From: GCA-001856825 sp038729485
Lineage (GTDB): Archaea; Thermoplasmatota; Thermoplasmata; Thermoplasmatales; GCA-001856825
Direction: 5' to 3'
Assembly (NCBI GenBank): GCA_038729485.1
Contig: JAVYRX010000002.1
Span: 1 to 64,000, forward strand
Length of the DNA: 64,000 nucleotides
This document shows positions 1 to 8,428 of the stretch, piece after piece; the stretch's first letter is position 1; the number at the start of each line of letters is the position of its first letter. The position numbers and the translations under genes are program-made. The notes beneath the pieces were generated by a model. The model worked only from the letters and a program-made list of their open reading frames with translations, had not been told where the DNA came from and ran no database searches.

Positions 1-408
1 CCATAACGTTGATTTATTTATCTTCTTTGCTTTCCTTTCCTCTGGTGTCATTGTAAGAATCTTATCTTTGAGAACAGGGTCAATATGCTCAATACAGAAT
101 TCAGGTGTTCTCAGGTCTAATGTCTTTGAGTTTCCTTCAATGTAGTTAGCAAGTTTCCTTACATTTTCAAAAATTATTGTTTCAAGAGCATACTATTTGC
201 CTTTATATGGATATCTCTTATTCAAGTTCAATTTAAATTTCTCTATCAAGAGTTTAGATGTCTCTGGTCTAAGCCTTATGTGATAATTCTCTGTCAGAAT
301 AAAAGATGATTTCGTTAGTTTCTTGTCCTCTAGCAATTAAATTACAGATCGATCAGACATCCAGCGGAATAATTCTCGCAGCTCATAAACTAACTGTGTT
401 TTTGATTT
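1..408 (-). pseudogene. cas1: cas1 pseudogene, C-terminal part, runs off the left edge
   Basis: Seen: reading the minus strand from about 408 to 1 in one frame gives protein-like sequence broken by a TAA at 339-337 and a TAG at 195-193; a further TGA lies at 417-415, where the frame seems to change. Recognisable pieces are LVYELRELFRW, ENYHIRLRPET, YPYKGK, FENVRKLANYI and MTPEERKAKKINKSTLW. Known: these match the C-terminal half of archaeal Cas1, the CRISPR integrase, where an acidic metal ligand sits in the D-x-x-E-x-F-R-x(3)-D segment (here Asp is replaced by Glu) and the tail ends in an NKSTLW-like motif. Inference: a dead cas1, with no CRISPR array or other cas gene in the window. Recognition is from memory of the family, without a search. 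Confidence 0.72.
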
Positions 409-453
409 ACCACATCATCTAAAAGGCTGGTTGAATAATCGCAATATATCGAG

Positions 454-1794
454 TTAACGCATTTTTTTGTCAGTAGCTCCACTGATGACATCGACAAAAT
501 CTTTTGTAGACATAGAATCCAGGTTTTTTCCTGCTTTGATTATCTCATTCACTGCATCTTTATCCATCAAGCTTTTTCCCTTGTTCTCCAAATCATCCCA
601 GGTAAATGGATCTCTGAAATGTCCTTTAGGATATTTTACCTCTCTTTCGTATTCACCAGACGAAGTTCTTACGGTGATTTTTATAGGCAAATACTCTGGA
701 TAGAGGGAGTCATACTCATCGCTCACAACGAATTTCATCCTATCTATAAGATCGAGGATTCTTTTGTCTTCCAGATGCTTTTTCTCGAATGAGTTGATTG
801 CAGGTTTGCCATTTACTAATGTATAAGCGATAATATAAGGCATACTATGATCCGCTGTTTCCTTTGTCTTTGGCCTAAGCTTTTCCGGATCCTTTACGAT
901 AATCTTGTGGGCAACTGAGAATGTTTCCACCGTAATGCTCTTTATTTCCTCATAAGAAACCTCCTCCTCCAATGCAAGGGCAGCGTCTACCGCGCTCATT
1001 GCATGATATTCCACGGGATAGCTTTTTATCATTGTTTTCAGGATCCTGTTCCTTTCAAGATCTATATTTATGTTTCCCGTAACCTGCTTGAAGAAACCCA
1101 TTTCTCCTTCGAAAATCGGAGACGGACCGGTAAATCCTCTTGAAGCTAAGAGGGCGGCGAATACAGAATTTCTAGACGCGTTTGCGGCCGTACATCCCTT
1201 CCACATGCTTAGCTCTCCTGCACGAGTTTGTCTCAAGGAAATGTTGTTGTTTATTGCCAAACTCAAGGTGTTGATGAATTTATCCCTCTCGAATGAAAGT
1301 AAAGTTGCTATACCGACAGCAGCGGATATTGAGATGTAGGTAACGTGATCCCAACCCCTATCCCTGATAGAAAATGCATCAGCAAAAGCACCAACGATCT
1401 GATAGGCTGCCGCAACTCCCCTTAAAACTTCTCTTCCTTCAATGTCCTCGGCGTATGCAACACTCAGAATCGGAGGGATGTTATCAGAAGGATGAAGTGC
1501 CTCTTTTGAAAGATAAGTATCATTATAGTCCAAGTACCTAGTCATACAGCCGTTTAGGTAGGTGGCAACGTCAACGGCAGCTTCAGTTTTCTCAAAATAG
1601 ATTCTGGAGTTCAGCGGCCCTGATGATGGCAATAGGGCCTGCTTTGAAATTTTCACGGCTTCAGAATTCCTTGCGCCGTATGAAACGAAAATCGAATCCA
1701 CTATCCTCTTTTTCAGTTCTTCCGTCGTCTGCGCATCTTTCAATATACCGTCAATCCTCATGCAATAGTCGAAAATTTTTTCGTTAAGATTCAT
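454..1794 (-). CDS. prpD: MmgE/PrpD family protein (2-methylcitrate dehydratase-like)
   Basis: About 446 residues, the usual length of the MmgE/PrpD family, whose members dehydrate 2-methylcitrate in propionate breakdown or act on related tricarboxylates. Recognisable family blocks include the N-terminal D-S-I-F-V-S-Y-G-A-R segment, Y-L-D-Y-N-D-T near residue 90 (a family substrate-site region), HPSDNIPP, and the second-domain YPVEYHAMSAVDAAL segment. A TTG at 1821 would overlap thrS by 16 bp, but the ATG at 1794 has GGGTGA five bases upstream and lies just after the thrS stop, so I take 1794. It probably forms an operon with thrS. No methylcitrate synthase or lyase is in the window, so the exact substrate is uncertain; immune-responsive decarboxylase-type activity is also known in this fold. 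Confidence 0.85.
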   Translation of the reverse strand: MNLNEKIFDYCMRIDGILKDAQTTEELKKRIVDSIFVSYGARNSEAVKISKQALLPSSGPLNSRIYFEKTEAAVDVATYLNGCMTRYLDYNDTYLSKEALHPSDNIPPILSVAYAEDIEGREVLRGVAAAYQIVGAFADAFSIRDRGWDHVTYISISAAVGIATLLSFERDKFINTLSLAINNNISLRQTRAGELSMWKGCTAANASRNSVFAALLASRGFTGPSPIFEGEMGFFKQVTGNINIDLERNRILKTMIKSYPVEYHAMSAVDAALALEEEVSYEEIKSITVETFSVAHKIIVKDPEKLRPKTKETADHSMPYIIAYTLVNGKPAINSFEKKHLEDKRILDLIDRMKFVVSDEYDSLYPEYLPIKITVRTSSGEYEREVKYPKGHFRDPFTWDDLENKGKSLMDKDAVNEIIKAGKNLDSMSTKDFVDVISGATDKKMR

Positions 1795-1805
1795 CTCTGT
1801 CACCC

Positions 1806-3767
1806 TTATTGCATAGTGCAAATATTCAAATCCAGCTCCTTTTCCTCTATTTCGCTCCTAATAAGCGAAATAAAGAGAGAAAGATCAACCATGTTTCTCT
1901 GTCTGTCCTTCCTGTCCCTAACCGACACTTTCCTCTGGCTTGATTCCCTATCCCCGAGAATCAATAAGTAGGGTATCTTCAGTGAGCGAGCGTTTCTAAT
2001 TTTCTTGTTCAAAGTGTCGTTGGAAAGGTCTCCGTCTGCCCTTATCCCTTCTCTTTTAAGAGCTTCTAGTACTTCTCTTGAATAATCTCTACTTTTCTCC
2101 GATATATTTATAACCCTTGCCTGTACCGGGGAAAGCCAGAGTGGAAATGCTCCGGCGAAGTGTTCTATCATGACACCCATAAATCTGTCAAGACTTCCGT
2201 ATATTGCCCTGTGTATCATGACTGGCTGCTGGGGCTGGTTATTTTCGTCGATATACTTAAGACCGAAATGTTCGCTGTCTGGCATGAAGAAATCAAGTTG
2301 TATTGTAGACAGCTGCCAGTACCTCCCTATGGCGTCTTTTATGTCGACGTCTATCTTTGGGCCATAAAAGGCAGCCTCCCCCTTGTTTTCCCGATATTTC
2401 AATCCCCTCTTGTCAAGGGCGCTTTTTAAAGCCGTTGTTGCCTTATTCCATATGTTAAGGGAACCTGTGTATTTTTCACTATCTGCATCACCCCTTGTAC
2501 TGAGGTTGAATCTAAGATCCGTTATTTTCAGGGTTTTGACATAAACCTCATTTATGAGATCCAGCAGGTTCCCGACCTCTTCCTCAATTTGATCCTGTCT
2601 GACAAATGCATGACCGTCATCCTGCGTTATAGACCGCACCCTGAGAAGTCCGCTTGTCACGCCCGATCTCTCATATCTGTATACTGTGCCGAATTCGCTG
2701 AACCTTACTGGAAGGTCCCTATAGCTCCATGATCTCCTCTGGAACAGAAGAATGTGACCAGGACAATTCATGGGCTTCATGCCATATTCCTCGTCCTCAA
2801 CTTGCATAAGGAACATGTTTTCCCTGTAGTGTGCCATGTGCCCTGATTTTTCCCATAACGTGGTCTTGAAGGCATGGGGAGTCCATACCTCTTCCCATCC
2901 GTATTTCTTGTTCAGCTTTTTCATGTAGTCCATAAGCTCATTTCTTATGGTTGCACCGTACGGAGTATACAACGGAAATGCCGGGCCGTATTCCGATCTC
3001 ATTATGAAAAGATCAAGTTCACTGCCGAGACGCCTGTGATCCCTTTTCTTCACCTCATCCATAATGTTAAGGAATTCTTTTAGCGCATTTTCGGTCGGGA
3101 ACGCCGTACCGTAAATTCTAACGAGAGCATCGTTCCCCTCTTTGCCCTTCCAGTAGGCCATTGAGGACGATAAAAGCTTGAAATGTTTTATGAAGCCGGT
3201 TGACGGAACGTGAGGGCCTCTGCAAAAGTCTGTAAAGCCACCTTGTTGATAGACAGTTGAGAATCCTCCATCTGGAACGTTTTCCTCTATAAGTTCAACC
3301 TTGTATTTATTCCAGTCAAACGCCTTGAGGAGATCGTCCTTGGAAAGCTCCCTCCTGACGATCTTCACATTCTTTTCAGCTATCTCTTTCATCCTCTCTT
3401 CTATTCTTAGCAGATCTCCTTCCCCAATGGGATTCATCGATATGTCGTAATAGAATCCTGGAGGATCCTCAGTCACCGGACCTACAACAGGCAACGCATC
3501 CTTATATATATCTACAACAGCATTTGCCAAAAGATGGGCGCAAGAATGTCTCAGTATGTACGTCCCTTCATCGCTGTTTACATCAATAGGCTCCAGAACC
3601 CCGTCTTCCTCAATTTCCCTCTCAAGGTCCATCAAAACACCATTGAACTTAGCTGCAACCGTGGTGCTGGTAAGCATTCCTGCTTTTTTCAATATATTTA
3701 CAATGCTATCACGGCCTTCTACCTGGAGCTTTACGCTCCCCCTGCTATCTGTTACACTTACCAGCAT
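1806..3767 (-). CDS. thrS: Threonyl-tRNA synthetase, bacterial-type architecture
   Basis: 653 residues. It charges tRNA(Thr). Domains in order: N-terminal TGS-like domain (about 1-60), an editing domain with the HxxxH motif (HSCAH near residue 74) and its partner CRGPH near 182, the class II catalytic core with the zinc-site Cys in NCPGH, motif 2 around RYERSGVTSGLLR, motif 3 around YGSLDRFMGVMIEHFAG, then the anticodon-binding domain. The HxxxH plus C-x-G-P-H editing site is the bacterial/eukaryotic kind; many archaea instead carry a D-aminoacyl-deacylase-like editing domain. Both catalytic and editing residues are intact. ATG start at 3767 with an A+T-rich TATA-like stretch about 26 bases upstream, so probably leaderless. 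Divergent from the K+ channel gene. Confidence 0.97.
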   Translation of the reverse strand: MLVSVTDSRGSVKLQVEGRDSIVNILKKAGMLTSTTVAAKFNGVLMDLEREIEEDGVLEPIDVNSDEGTYILRHSCAHLLANAVVDIYKDALPVVGPVTEDPPGFYYDISMNPIGEGDLLRIEERMKEIAEKNVKIVRRELSKDDLLKAFDWNKYKVELIEENVPDGGFSTVYQQGGFTDFCRGPHVPSTGFIKHFKLLSSSMAYWKGKEGNDALVRIYGTAFPTENALKEFLNIMDEVKKRDHRRLGSELDLFIMRSEYGPAFPLYTPYGATIRNELMDYMKKLNKKYGWEEVWTPHAFKTTLWEKSGHMAHYRENMFLMQVEDEEYGMKPMNCPGHILLFQRRSWSYRDLPVRFSEFGTVYRYERSGVTSGLLRVRSITQDDGHAFVRQDQIEEEVGNLLDLINEVYVKTLKITDLRFNLSTRGDADSEKYTGSLNIWNKATTALKSALDKRGLKYRENKGEAAFYGPKIDVDIKDAIGRYWQLSTIQLDFFMPDSEHFGLKYIDENNQPQQPVMIHRAIYGSLDRFMGVMIEHFAGAFPLWLSPVQARVINISEKSRDYSREVLEALKREGIRADGDLSNDTLNKKIRNARSLKIPYLLILGDRESSQRKVSVRDRKDRQRNMVDLSLFISLIRSEIEEKELDLNICTMQ

Positions 3768-3783
3768 AAAAAATGCAATTTAG

Positions 3784-3797
3784 TCCAATATTTCTAA
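3784..3797 (-). promoter_or_regulatory. TATA-like box for thrS
   Basis: Minus-strand AATTAGAAATATTG is centred about 23-26 bases before the thrS ATG, the spacing expected for a leaderless archaeal transcript. The match is loose. Confidence 0.4.
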
Positions 3798-3814
3798 TTT
3801 ACTGTTATGGGCAA

Positions 3815-3824
3815 GTGATATATC
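3815..3824 (+). promoter_or_regulatory. TATA box for the K+ channel gene
   Basis: GTGATATATC lies about 26 bases before the GTG at 3845, so transcription should begin at or next to the start codon. Confidence 0.55.
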
Positions 3825-3844
3825 CAAGCCTGGAATGTACTTAA

Positions 3845-4945
3845 GTGCGTAGGGGGAAAAGAATCTGGAGAGCGTCTGCACTCTCCTTCATCCTATATTT
3901 CATCTTACTTGTAGCTCTCGCGATTTACATCTCCTCCGTAATTATTGGAAAGCTTGATCTTTTTGTGCCTAAGAATGGTCTTGTTAACGTAATGATCTTT
4001 TTGATCCTGTTTTCAGCAATTTCCATTCGGGGGCTTTTGCTCAGAGTGAGATACGCCTTATATCTAAGCATCATCATTCTCCTCATATCCATTCTTTCCT
4101 TTTCCTTTCTGAGGGGATTTAACTTCATTTACCTTATTCCACTGGCTGCAGTTTCGCTGATCTCTCTAATTCTACTGGCAGCGGACAGAAAATACTACTC
4201 ATTTCCTACGAGGCTTTTTGACAGACCCGAGGTCGCTGTATCGGTTGTTGTAATAGTACTGATACTCATCATAGGAGTACTCGGCACTCTCATCCTCGGG
4301 AATCAGTTTAGGCCAAGGATAACAGAGCCTACTACGGCCCTCTATTACACGGGAGAGGTAGTAACCACATTAGGGTTCGGCGACATAGTCCCCGTCACCC
4401 CCATTGCAAGGCTTTTCACTATAAGCATTTCAATCGTTGGCATTGGATCATTCTTCGGAGCCGCAACAATTATAGTCGCCCCTTATCTATACGAAAGGGG
4501 GAGAAGGGTGGTTAACGTTCTTCAGAAAGCCGGGAGCAGGAGATTGGAGAACTACGTTCTCTTCGTCGATTTCTCCGCGCTCGTTGAACCTCTCATAGAT
4601 TATCTCCTTAATAGGGACGAACTTGTCATTGTTACCCTTGACGACAGCAGAAAGGAGTTGATGCTCAAAGACAGAAAGCTGTTCATAGAATTGGGGGACG
4701 ATATTGAGAAGACGATAGCAACTTTCGATCTCAACAAGGCAAAGAGTATAATTCTTGCAAGCGACAGCGACAGCAGGAATATTATGAATGCTTTGACCAT
4801 CCGCTCAATCTTTCAAGAAAACGTGAAGGAGAAGATGATATCTATACTGAACAATCCGTCCAATGAGGCAAAGGTGAAGCCCCTGGTTGGCCACATAATA
4901 AGTCCGTCGCACCTCATTCTAGACAGCGCAAAGAATATCTTGTAA
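3845..4945 (+). CDS. Six-TM potassium channel with cytoplasmic RCK-like domain
   Basis: 366 residues. Six predicted membrane helices (about 10-33, 45-60, 68-88, 92-112, 130-152 and 185-208) with a pore loop between the last two carrying TTLGFGD, the K+ selectivity filter; the common GYGD is GFGD here. The C-terminal ~150 residues have an RCK/TrkA-N-like Rossmann arrangement, but the GxGxxG nucleotide loop is not seen at the start of the domain (LFVDFSALVEP), so ligand binding may be lost or altered. No arginine-rich S4 helix is visible, so voltage sensing is unlikely. GTG start at 3845 is leaderless by its TATA spacing. In an acidophile such a channel could help hold an inside-positive membrane potential; that role is inference. 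Confidence 0.85.
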   Translation: MRRGKRIWRASALSFILYFILLVALAIYISSVIIGKLDLFVPKNGLVNVMIFLILFSAISIRGLLLRVRYALYLSIIILLISILSFSFLRGFNFIYLIPLAAVSLISLILLAADRKYYSFPTRLFDRPEVAVSVVVIVLILIIGVLGTLILGNQFRPRITEPTTALYYTGEVVTTLGFGDIVPVTPIARLFTISISIVGIGSFFGAATIIVAPYLYERGRRVVNVLQKAGSRRLENYVLFVDFSALVEPLIDYLLNRDELVIVTLDDSRKELMLKDRKLFIELGDDIEKTIATFDLNKAKSIILASDSDSRNIMNALTIRSIFQENVKEKMISILNNPSNEAKVKPLVGHIISPSHLILDSAKNIL

Positions 4946-5001
4946 TTTTGCGCTTTCTGCTAGGTTAAGATTTTCTACTAAATGATATTACTTCTCGATT
5001 C

Positions 5002-6168
5002 ATGAAATTCCTGTTGGAGAATTACGGATGCACTCTGAACCAAGCACAAGGGGAGATGATATCTAACTACCTGGTATCGCAGGGGCATCAGCTGGTCGAA
5101 AGGGAGGAGGAAGCGGACTCAGTGCTGCTTTCAACCTGTGCCGTAATAAAACAAACAGAAGACAGGATGCTGAAGAGGATAAAGGAAATAAAAGATAGCG
5201 GAAAGGAGGCTTTGGTTTCAGGTTGCATGACTCATTTTCCCCTTGACGGAGTGAGGAAACTCGAGTTTTCCATGTCGTACGGCAGTCTTCCGATCCTCAA
5301 GGACGGAGATCTGAGCATTGGCGTCCCCATTGCAGAAGGATGCGACGGAGGCTGCACGTTCTGTATCTCCAGAATTGCAAGAGGCAGGCTTAGGAGCTTC
5401 GACGAGCGTAGAATAATCTCCGTTATCAAGGAGATGGTTGAAAAGGGGGCAAGGGAGATAAGGCTAACTGCACTGGATACAGCCTCTTATGGCCAGGATA
5501 CCGGCACCTCCCTTCCTGAGTTGATTCAGAAGATATCTTCGATTGAGGGGGATTTCAGGGTCAGGATAGGTATGATGGAACCTGAAAATGCCCTTAGAAT
5601 AATGGAGCCCCTGCTCGAGTCAATGAAATCAAGCAAGATATACAAGTTTCTTCACATACCTTTCCAGAGCGGGGACCCTCTAATTCTTAGGAAGATGGGC
5701 AGGAAATATAAGATTGAAGATTTTTTGAAGGAAGTCTCAATGTTCAGAGATAAGTTTCCTCATGGCATGCTGAGTACAGACATCATAGTAGGCTTTCCCT
5801 TTGAGAACATCTCCGGCCTAAGAAAAACACTAGAAATCGTTAAAACAGTAGGGCCGGAAATCCTGAACGTTACGAAATATTCTCCGAGACCTGGAACCGT
5901 TGCTTACAGTTGGAAAACGCCGTCAACGAACCAGACGTCGCTCTGGAGCCGGATGCTTTCTGACGTTCACAAGGAAATTTCAGCAGCTTCGATGAGGAGG
6001 TTTGTTGGAGAAAATGTGGAAGTGGAAATAATAGAGCGCGGCAAGGAAGGGACGTTCATAGCCAGAGACTCAAATTATCATCCTGTGGTACTAAAAAGCG
6101 GATCCATGGGGCTAAAAAATAAGGTCAGAATCACAGGCTCGACGCCTTTTTACCTAATAGGCGAATAG
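5002..6168 (+). CDS. tRNA t6A37 methylthiotransferase, archaeal MtaB/CDKAL1-like
   Basis: 388 residues. Radical-SAM methylthiotransferase of the MiaB superfamily. The N-terminal UPF0004 domain keeps three cluster cysteines (ENYGCTLNQ, STCAVIK, SGCM). The radical SAM domain holds CDGGCTFC (C-x3-C-x2-C) near residue 113. The tail from about 325 is a TRAM-like RNA-binding domain. The archaeal/eukaryotic subgroup is thought to convert t6A to ms2t6A at position 37 of ANN-decoding tRNAs. ATG at 5002. It is tail-to-tail with nusA, eight bases apart. Family is certain; substrate is inferred from the archaeal subgroup. Confidence 0.92.
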   Translation: MKFLLENYGCTLNQAQGEMISNYLVSQGHQLVEREEEADSVLLSTCAVIKQTEDRMLKRIKEIKDSGKEALVSGCMTHFPLDGVRKLEFSMSYGSLPILKDGDLSIGVPIAEGCDGGCTFCISRIARGRLRSFDERRIISVIKEMVEKGAREIRLTALDTASYGQDTGTSLPELIQKISSIEGDFRVRIGMMEPENALRIMEPLLESMKSSKIYKFLHIPFQSGDPLILRKMGRKYKIEDFLKEVSMFRDKFPHGMLSTDIIVGFPFENISGLRKTLEIVKTVGPEILNVTKYSPRPGTVAYSWKTPSTNQTSLWSRMLSDVHKEISAASMRRFVGENVEVEIIERGKEGTFIARDSNYHPVVLKSGSMGLKNKVRITGSTPFYLIGE

Positions 6169-6176
6169 GGTAAAAC

Positions 6177-6608
6177 TTACTCTATGAAAAGCCTGGCTAT
6201 GGTGAAATGTCTCCTCGCAAGCAGAAGAGCAGTCTTTAGATTTTTAGCCTCCTTCCCTATGGCAGATGCTTTGTAATTTGGATCGACCTTCACGTTTACT
6301 ACATACCCGCTTTCCCCGGCAGTCACGTTCAGGGACATCACTTTGTACCTGTAAAAAAGATTTCTGAAAAATTGTTCAGGGTCGGGGGAATAATCGAGGA
6401 TGTTTACTCTTTTCTTCACCTTCTCCTTTATCCTTTCTAAAGCTTTCTTTTTTTCATCACTAGTGAACAGCTTGTACGTTCCACCCTTCTCAAGGACATA
6501 AAAAATTACGTCCTCAGTCTCCATTACGTCTTTCACTGGGAGATTAACAGATTCCTCAAAAAGCTTAATGAGGTCCAGACTCCGTGTATCTAGAGTGATC
6601 TCGCCCAC
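6177..6608 (-). CDS. nusA: Archaeal NusA-like KH-domain transcription factor
   Basis: 143 residues, the normal length for the short archaeal NusA made of two KH domains without the bacterial N-terminal and S1 regions. The second half (NVKVDPNYKASAIGKEAKNLK) is the KH segment with its helix-turn-GKEG-like loop. It closes the RNA polymerase operon, two bases after rpl30e, the position this gene typically holds in archaea. It is thought to bind nascent RNA and influence elongation or termination. The upstream L30e stop and this ATG nearly touch, indicating translational coupling. Confidence 0.9.
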   Translation of the reverse strand: MGEITLDTRSLDLIKLFEESVNLPVKDVMETEDVIFYVLEKGGTYKLFTSDEKKKALERIKEKVKKRVNILDYSPDPEQFFRNLFYRYKVMSLNVTAGESGYVVNVKVDPNYKASAIGKEAKNLKTALLLARRHFTIARLFIE

Positions 6609-6610
6609 TG

Positions 6611-6886
6611 CTACTCATTCCCCTTGAACTGAGACCCTCCTGCATCCAGTATGCCAACCACTGAAACAGGGAATGGCTTGCCGAAAATATTTCCAAGTTG
6701 TGACGAATTTAGCGGGACAGTATATTTCTGAACATCAACGCCCTCCATCCTATTTGTCAGATGTGGCTCCCGCGCGACAACTACTGACACAATTTTCCCC
6801 TTCGAAATCATTTTCCTAGTTACCTTTTCCCCCAGTACGTACGTTCCTGTCTCTTTCAACCTTGCAAGTTCCCAGCTGTGATCCAT
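6611..6886 (-). CDS. rpl30e: 50S ribosomal protein L30e
   Basis: 91 residues, small RNA-binding protein of the L7Ae/L30e fold. The gene lies directly after rpoA2 (the rpoA2 stop and this ATG are adjacent) and directly before nusA, the conserved archaeal order. The sequence begins MDHSWELARL with a central GKIVSVVVAR strand. It is somewhat short and divergent against typical L30e (about 100 residues), so the call leans on context as well as sequence. Confidence 0.82.
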   Translation of the reverse strand: MDHSWELARLKETGTYVLGEKVTRKMISKGKIVSVVVAREPHLTNRMEGVDVQKYTVPLNSSQLGNIFGKPFPVSVVGILDAGGSQFKGNE

Positions 6887-8428
6887 CTACTTCCCTCTCC
6901 TATATGCTAGCTTAACAGCTCCTGTACCCAAGGTAATGGGTTGACCCACTATAATATTTTCTGCAACACCGTTGAGCCTGTCCACTTCTCCGGTCAACCC
7001 GGCATTGAGGAGATGTTTGCTCGTGATTTCAAACGCTGCCCTTGCCAGAACGGAGGCTTTCTTACCGGATATTCCGTGTCTCCCTATTGCCTCAACTACG
7101 CCTGTAAACGTCATCATATCTGCAACGAGCATTAAGTGCCTTATGTCGGTATTCAGGCCTGCGTTGTGCAGCGTTGACGTACTTTCCTCTATAATAGCCT
7201 CTCTCGCTGCCTCTATGCCAAGAACCTGCGATATCTCTATTATGTCATTCGTCCTCGTTCTAGTGAAGTCAACGTCTTTGAGCTCGAGCACTCCGGCTAG
7301 GTTTGAACCTTGCGTGTAAATGACCCACTCCCTGTTTTTCTGGTCAAACTTCACGATTGCCCTCCTTATACCGCTCAGCCCCTTTACCTGGAATGTCTTT
7401 ATGTTTTCGTACAGCTGGTATATCTTCTTGAAAGACGGTTCATCTAGGGTTATCCTGATTTCATCCCCCTCGTCAGTGATGCTTGCCTTTTGAACCCTCA
7501 TCCTCCTGACCTTCTGCAGAATTTCATCCTTCTTAAGATTCCTGTCCTGCATCTTTTTCCTGTCGAGCATTATGCGGACGTAGCTTTCAGTGGTGTTGAC
7601 CTCTATGTCTGCTACGTCCAGCAATGAGGTGGATTCGATGTTTCTAGCGAGAGAAACCGCCCTATCCTCATCCCCCCTGGATTTTTCTGATAGGTATATC
7701 GTCATCGAAGGGGTGCTCGGTGTCTTCCTGGCATCAACTATTTCAATAAGTCTAGGAAGACCAAGCGTCACGTCCATTTCGGCAACGCCTGCGAAGTGAA
7801 ACGTTCTCATGGTCATCTGCGTCCCCGGTTCCCCGATGCTCTGAGCGCCTACTATGCCTACCGCCTCGAAAGGATCAACCTTGGCTTCCCGATATTTTAC
7901 TGCTACGGCATTTAACAGCTTCTTGAAATCTTGATCCGTTATTCCTAATTTCTTTTTTCTGTCGGAAAGTTGTTCCGCTATCTTTACAGGCAGCTCGCTA
8001 CCCATCTCCCGAGCTATTTCTATTATTTTCTTAACTTCATTAGGGAGCTGATCTTCAATAGGCTTCTTCAGCTCTATTACTGCCTCTTCCTTTGGGACAA
8101 GAAGCGCAAAAGACGTTATCTTGTCTAACGAGCCTCCTGTAGTCTCTTCATAATTCACAATGTCTCCCTGAAACTCCTCTGCCTTGACGATGTTGATGCA
8201 CATCTTTAGCTGATCCTTTTTCTTCTTTAGCTGGTTCTTCCCCTCCTCAAACTTTGATATTCCTTTTATGGTGACCTTGGCGATGAACGTTTTACCCGTA
8301 ACTGTTATGAGACCTTCATTTACGGATTTATCAACAGGTATGTCATAGTCCAGGCAGTACTCCGCTGGTGCCTTCTCTAGGATCTCTTTCACCTTTTTCA
8401 GCGTGTCCTTCCAGGCTAATATAGTCAT
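6887..8428 (-). CDS. rpoA2: DNA-directed RNA polymerase subunit A''
   Basis: 513 residues, the C-terminal half of the bacterial beta'/eukaryotic Rpb1 equivalent. Near residue 200 it has EAVGIVGAQSIGEPGTQMTMRTF-type sequence, the trigger-loop/helix region, followed by GLPRLIEIVDARK. The first ~160 residues are a lysine-rich extension containing KKKKDQLK, longer than in many archaeal A'' proteins. It overlaps rpoA1 by four bases (ATGA), the usual coupling. Part of the rpoH-B-A'-A''-L30e-NusA operon. Confidence 0.97.
   Translation of the reverse strand: MTILAWKDTLKKVKEILEKAPAEYCLDYDIPVDKSVNEGLITVTGKTFIAKVTIKGISKFEEGKNQLKKKKDQLKMCINIVKAEEFQGDIVNYEETTGGSLDKITSFALLVPKEEAVIELKKPIEDQLPNEVKKIIEIAREMGSELPVKIAEQLSDRKKKLGITDQDFKKLLNAVAVKYREAKVDPFEAVGIVGAQSIGEPGTQMTMRTFHFAGVAEMDVTLGLPRLIEIVDARKTPSTPSMTIYLSEKSRGDEDRAVSLARNIESTSLLDVADIEVNTTESYVRIMLDRKKMQDRNLKKDEILQKVRRMRVQKASITDEGDEIRITLDEPSFKKIYQLYENIKTFQVKGLSGIRRAIVKFDQKNREWVIYTQGSNLAGVLELKDVDFTRTRTNDIIEISQVLGIEAAREAIIEESTSTLHNAGLNTDIRHLMLVADMMTFTGVVEAIGRHGISGKKASVLARAAFEITSKHLLNAGLTGEVDRLNGVAENIIVGQPITLGTGAVKLAYRRGK

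Noticed and set aside
7290..7320. GGTTTGAACC, similar to a tRNA T-arm
   Set aside because: Inside rpoA2, with no matching acceptor, D or anticodon arms.
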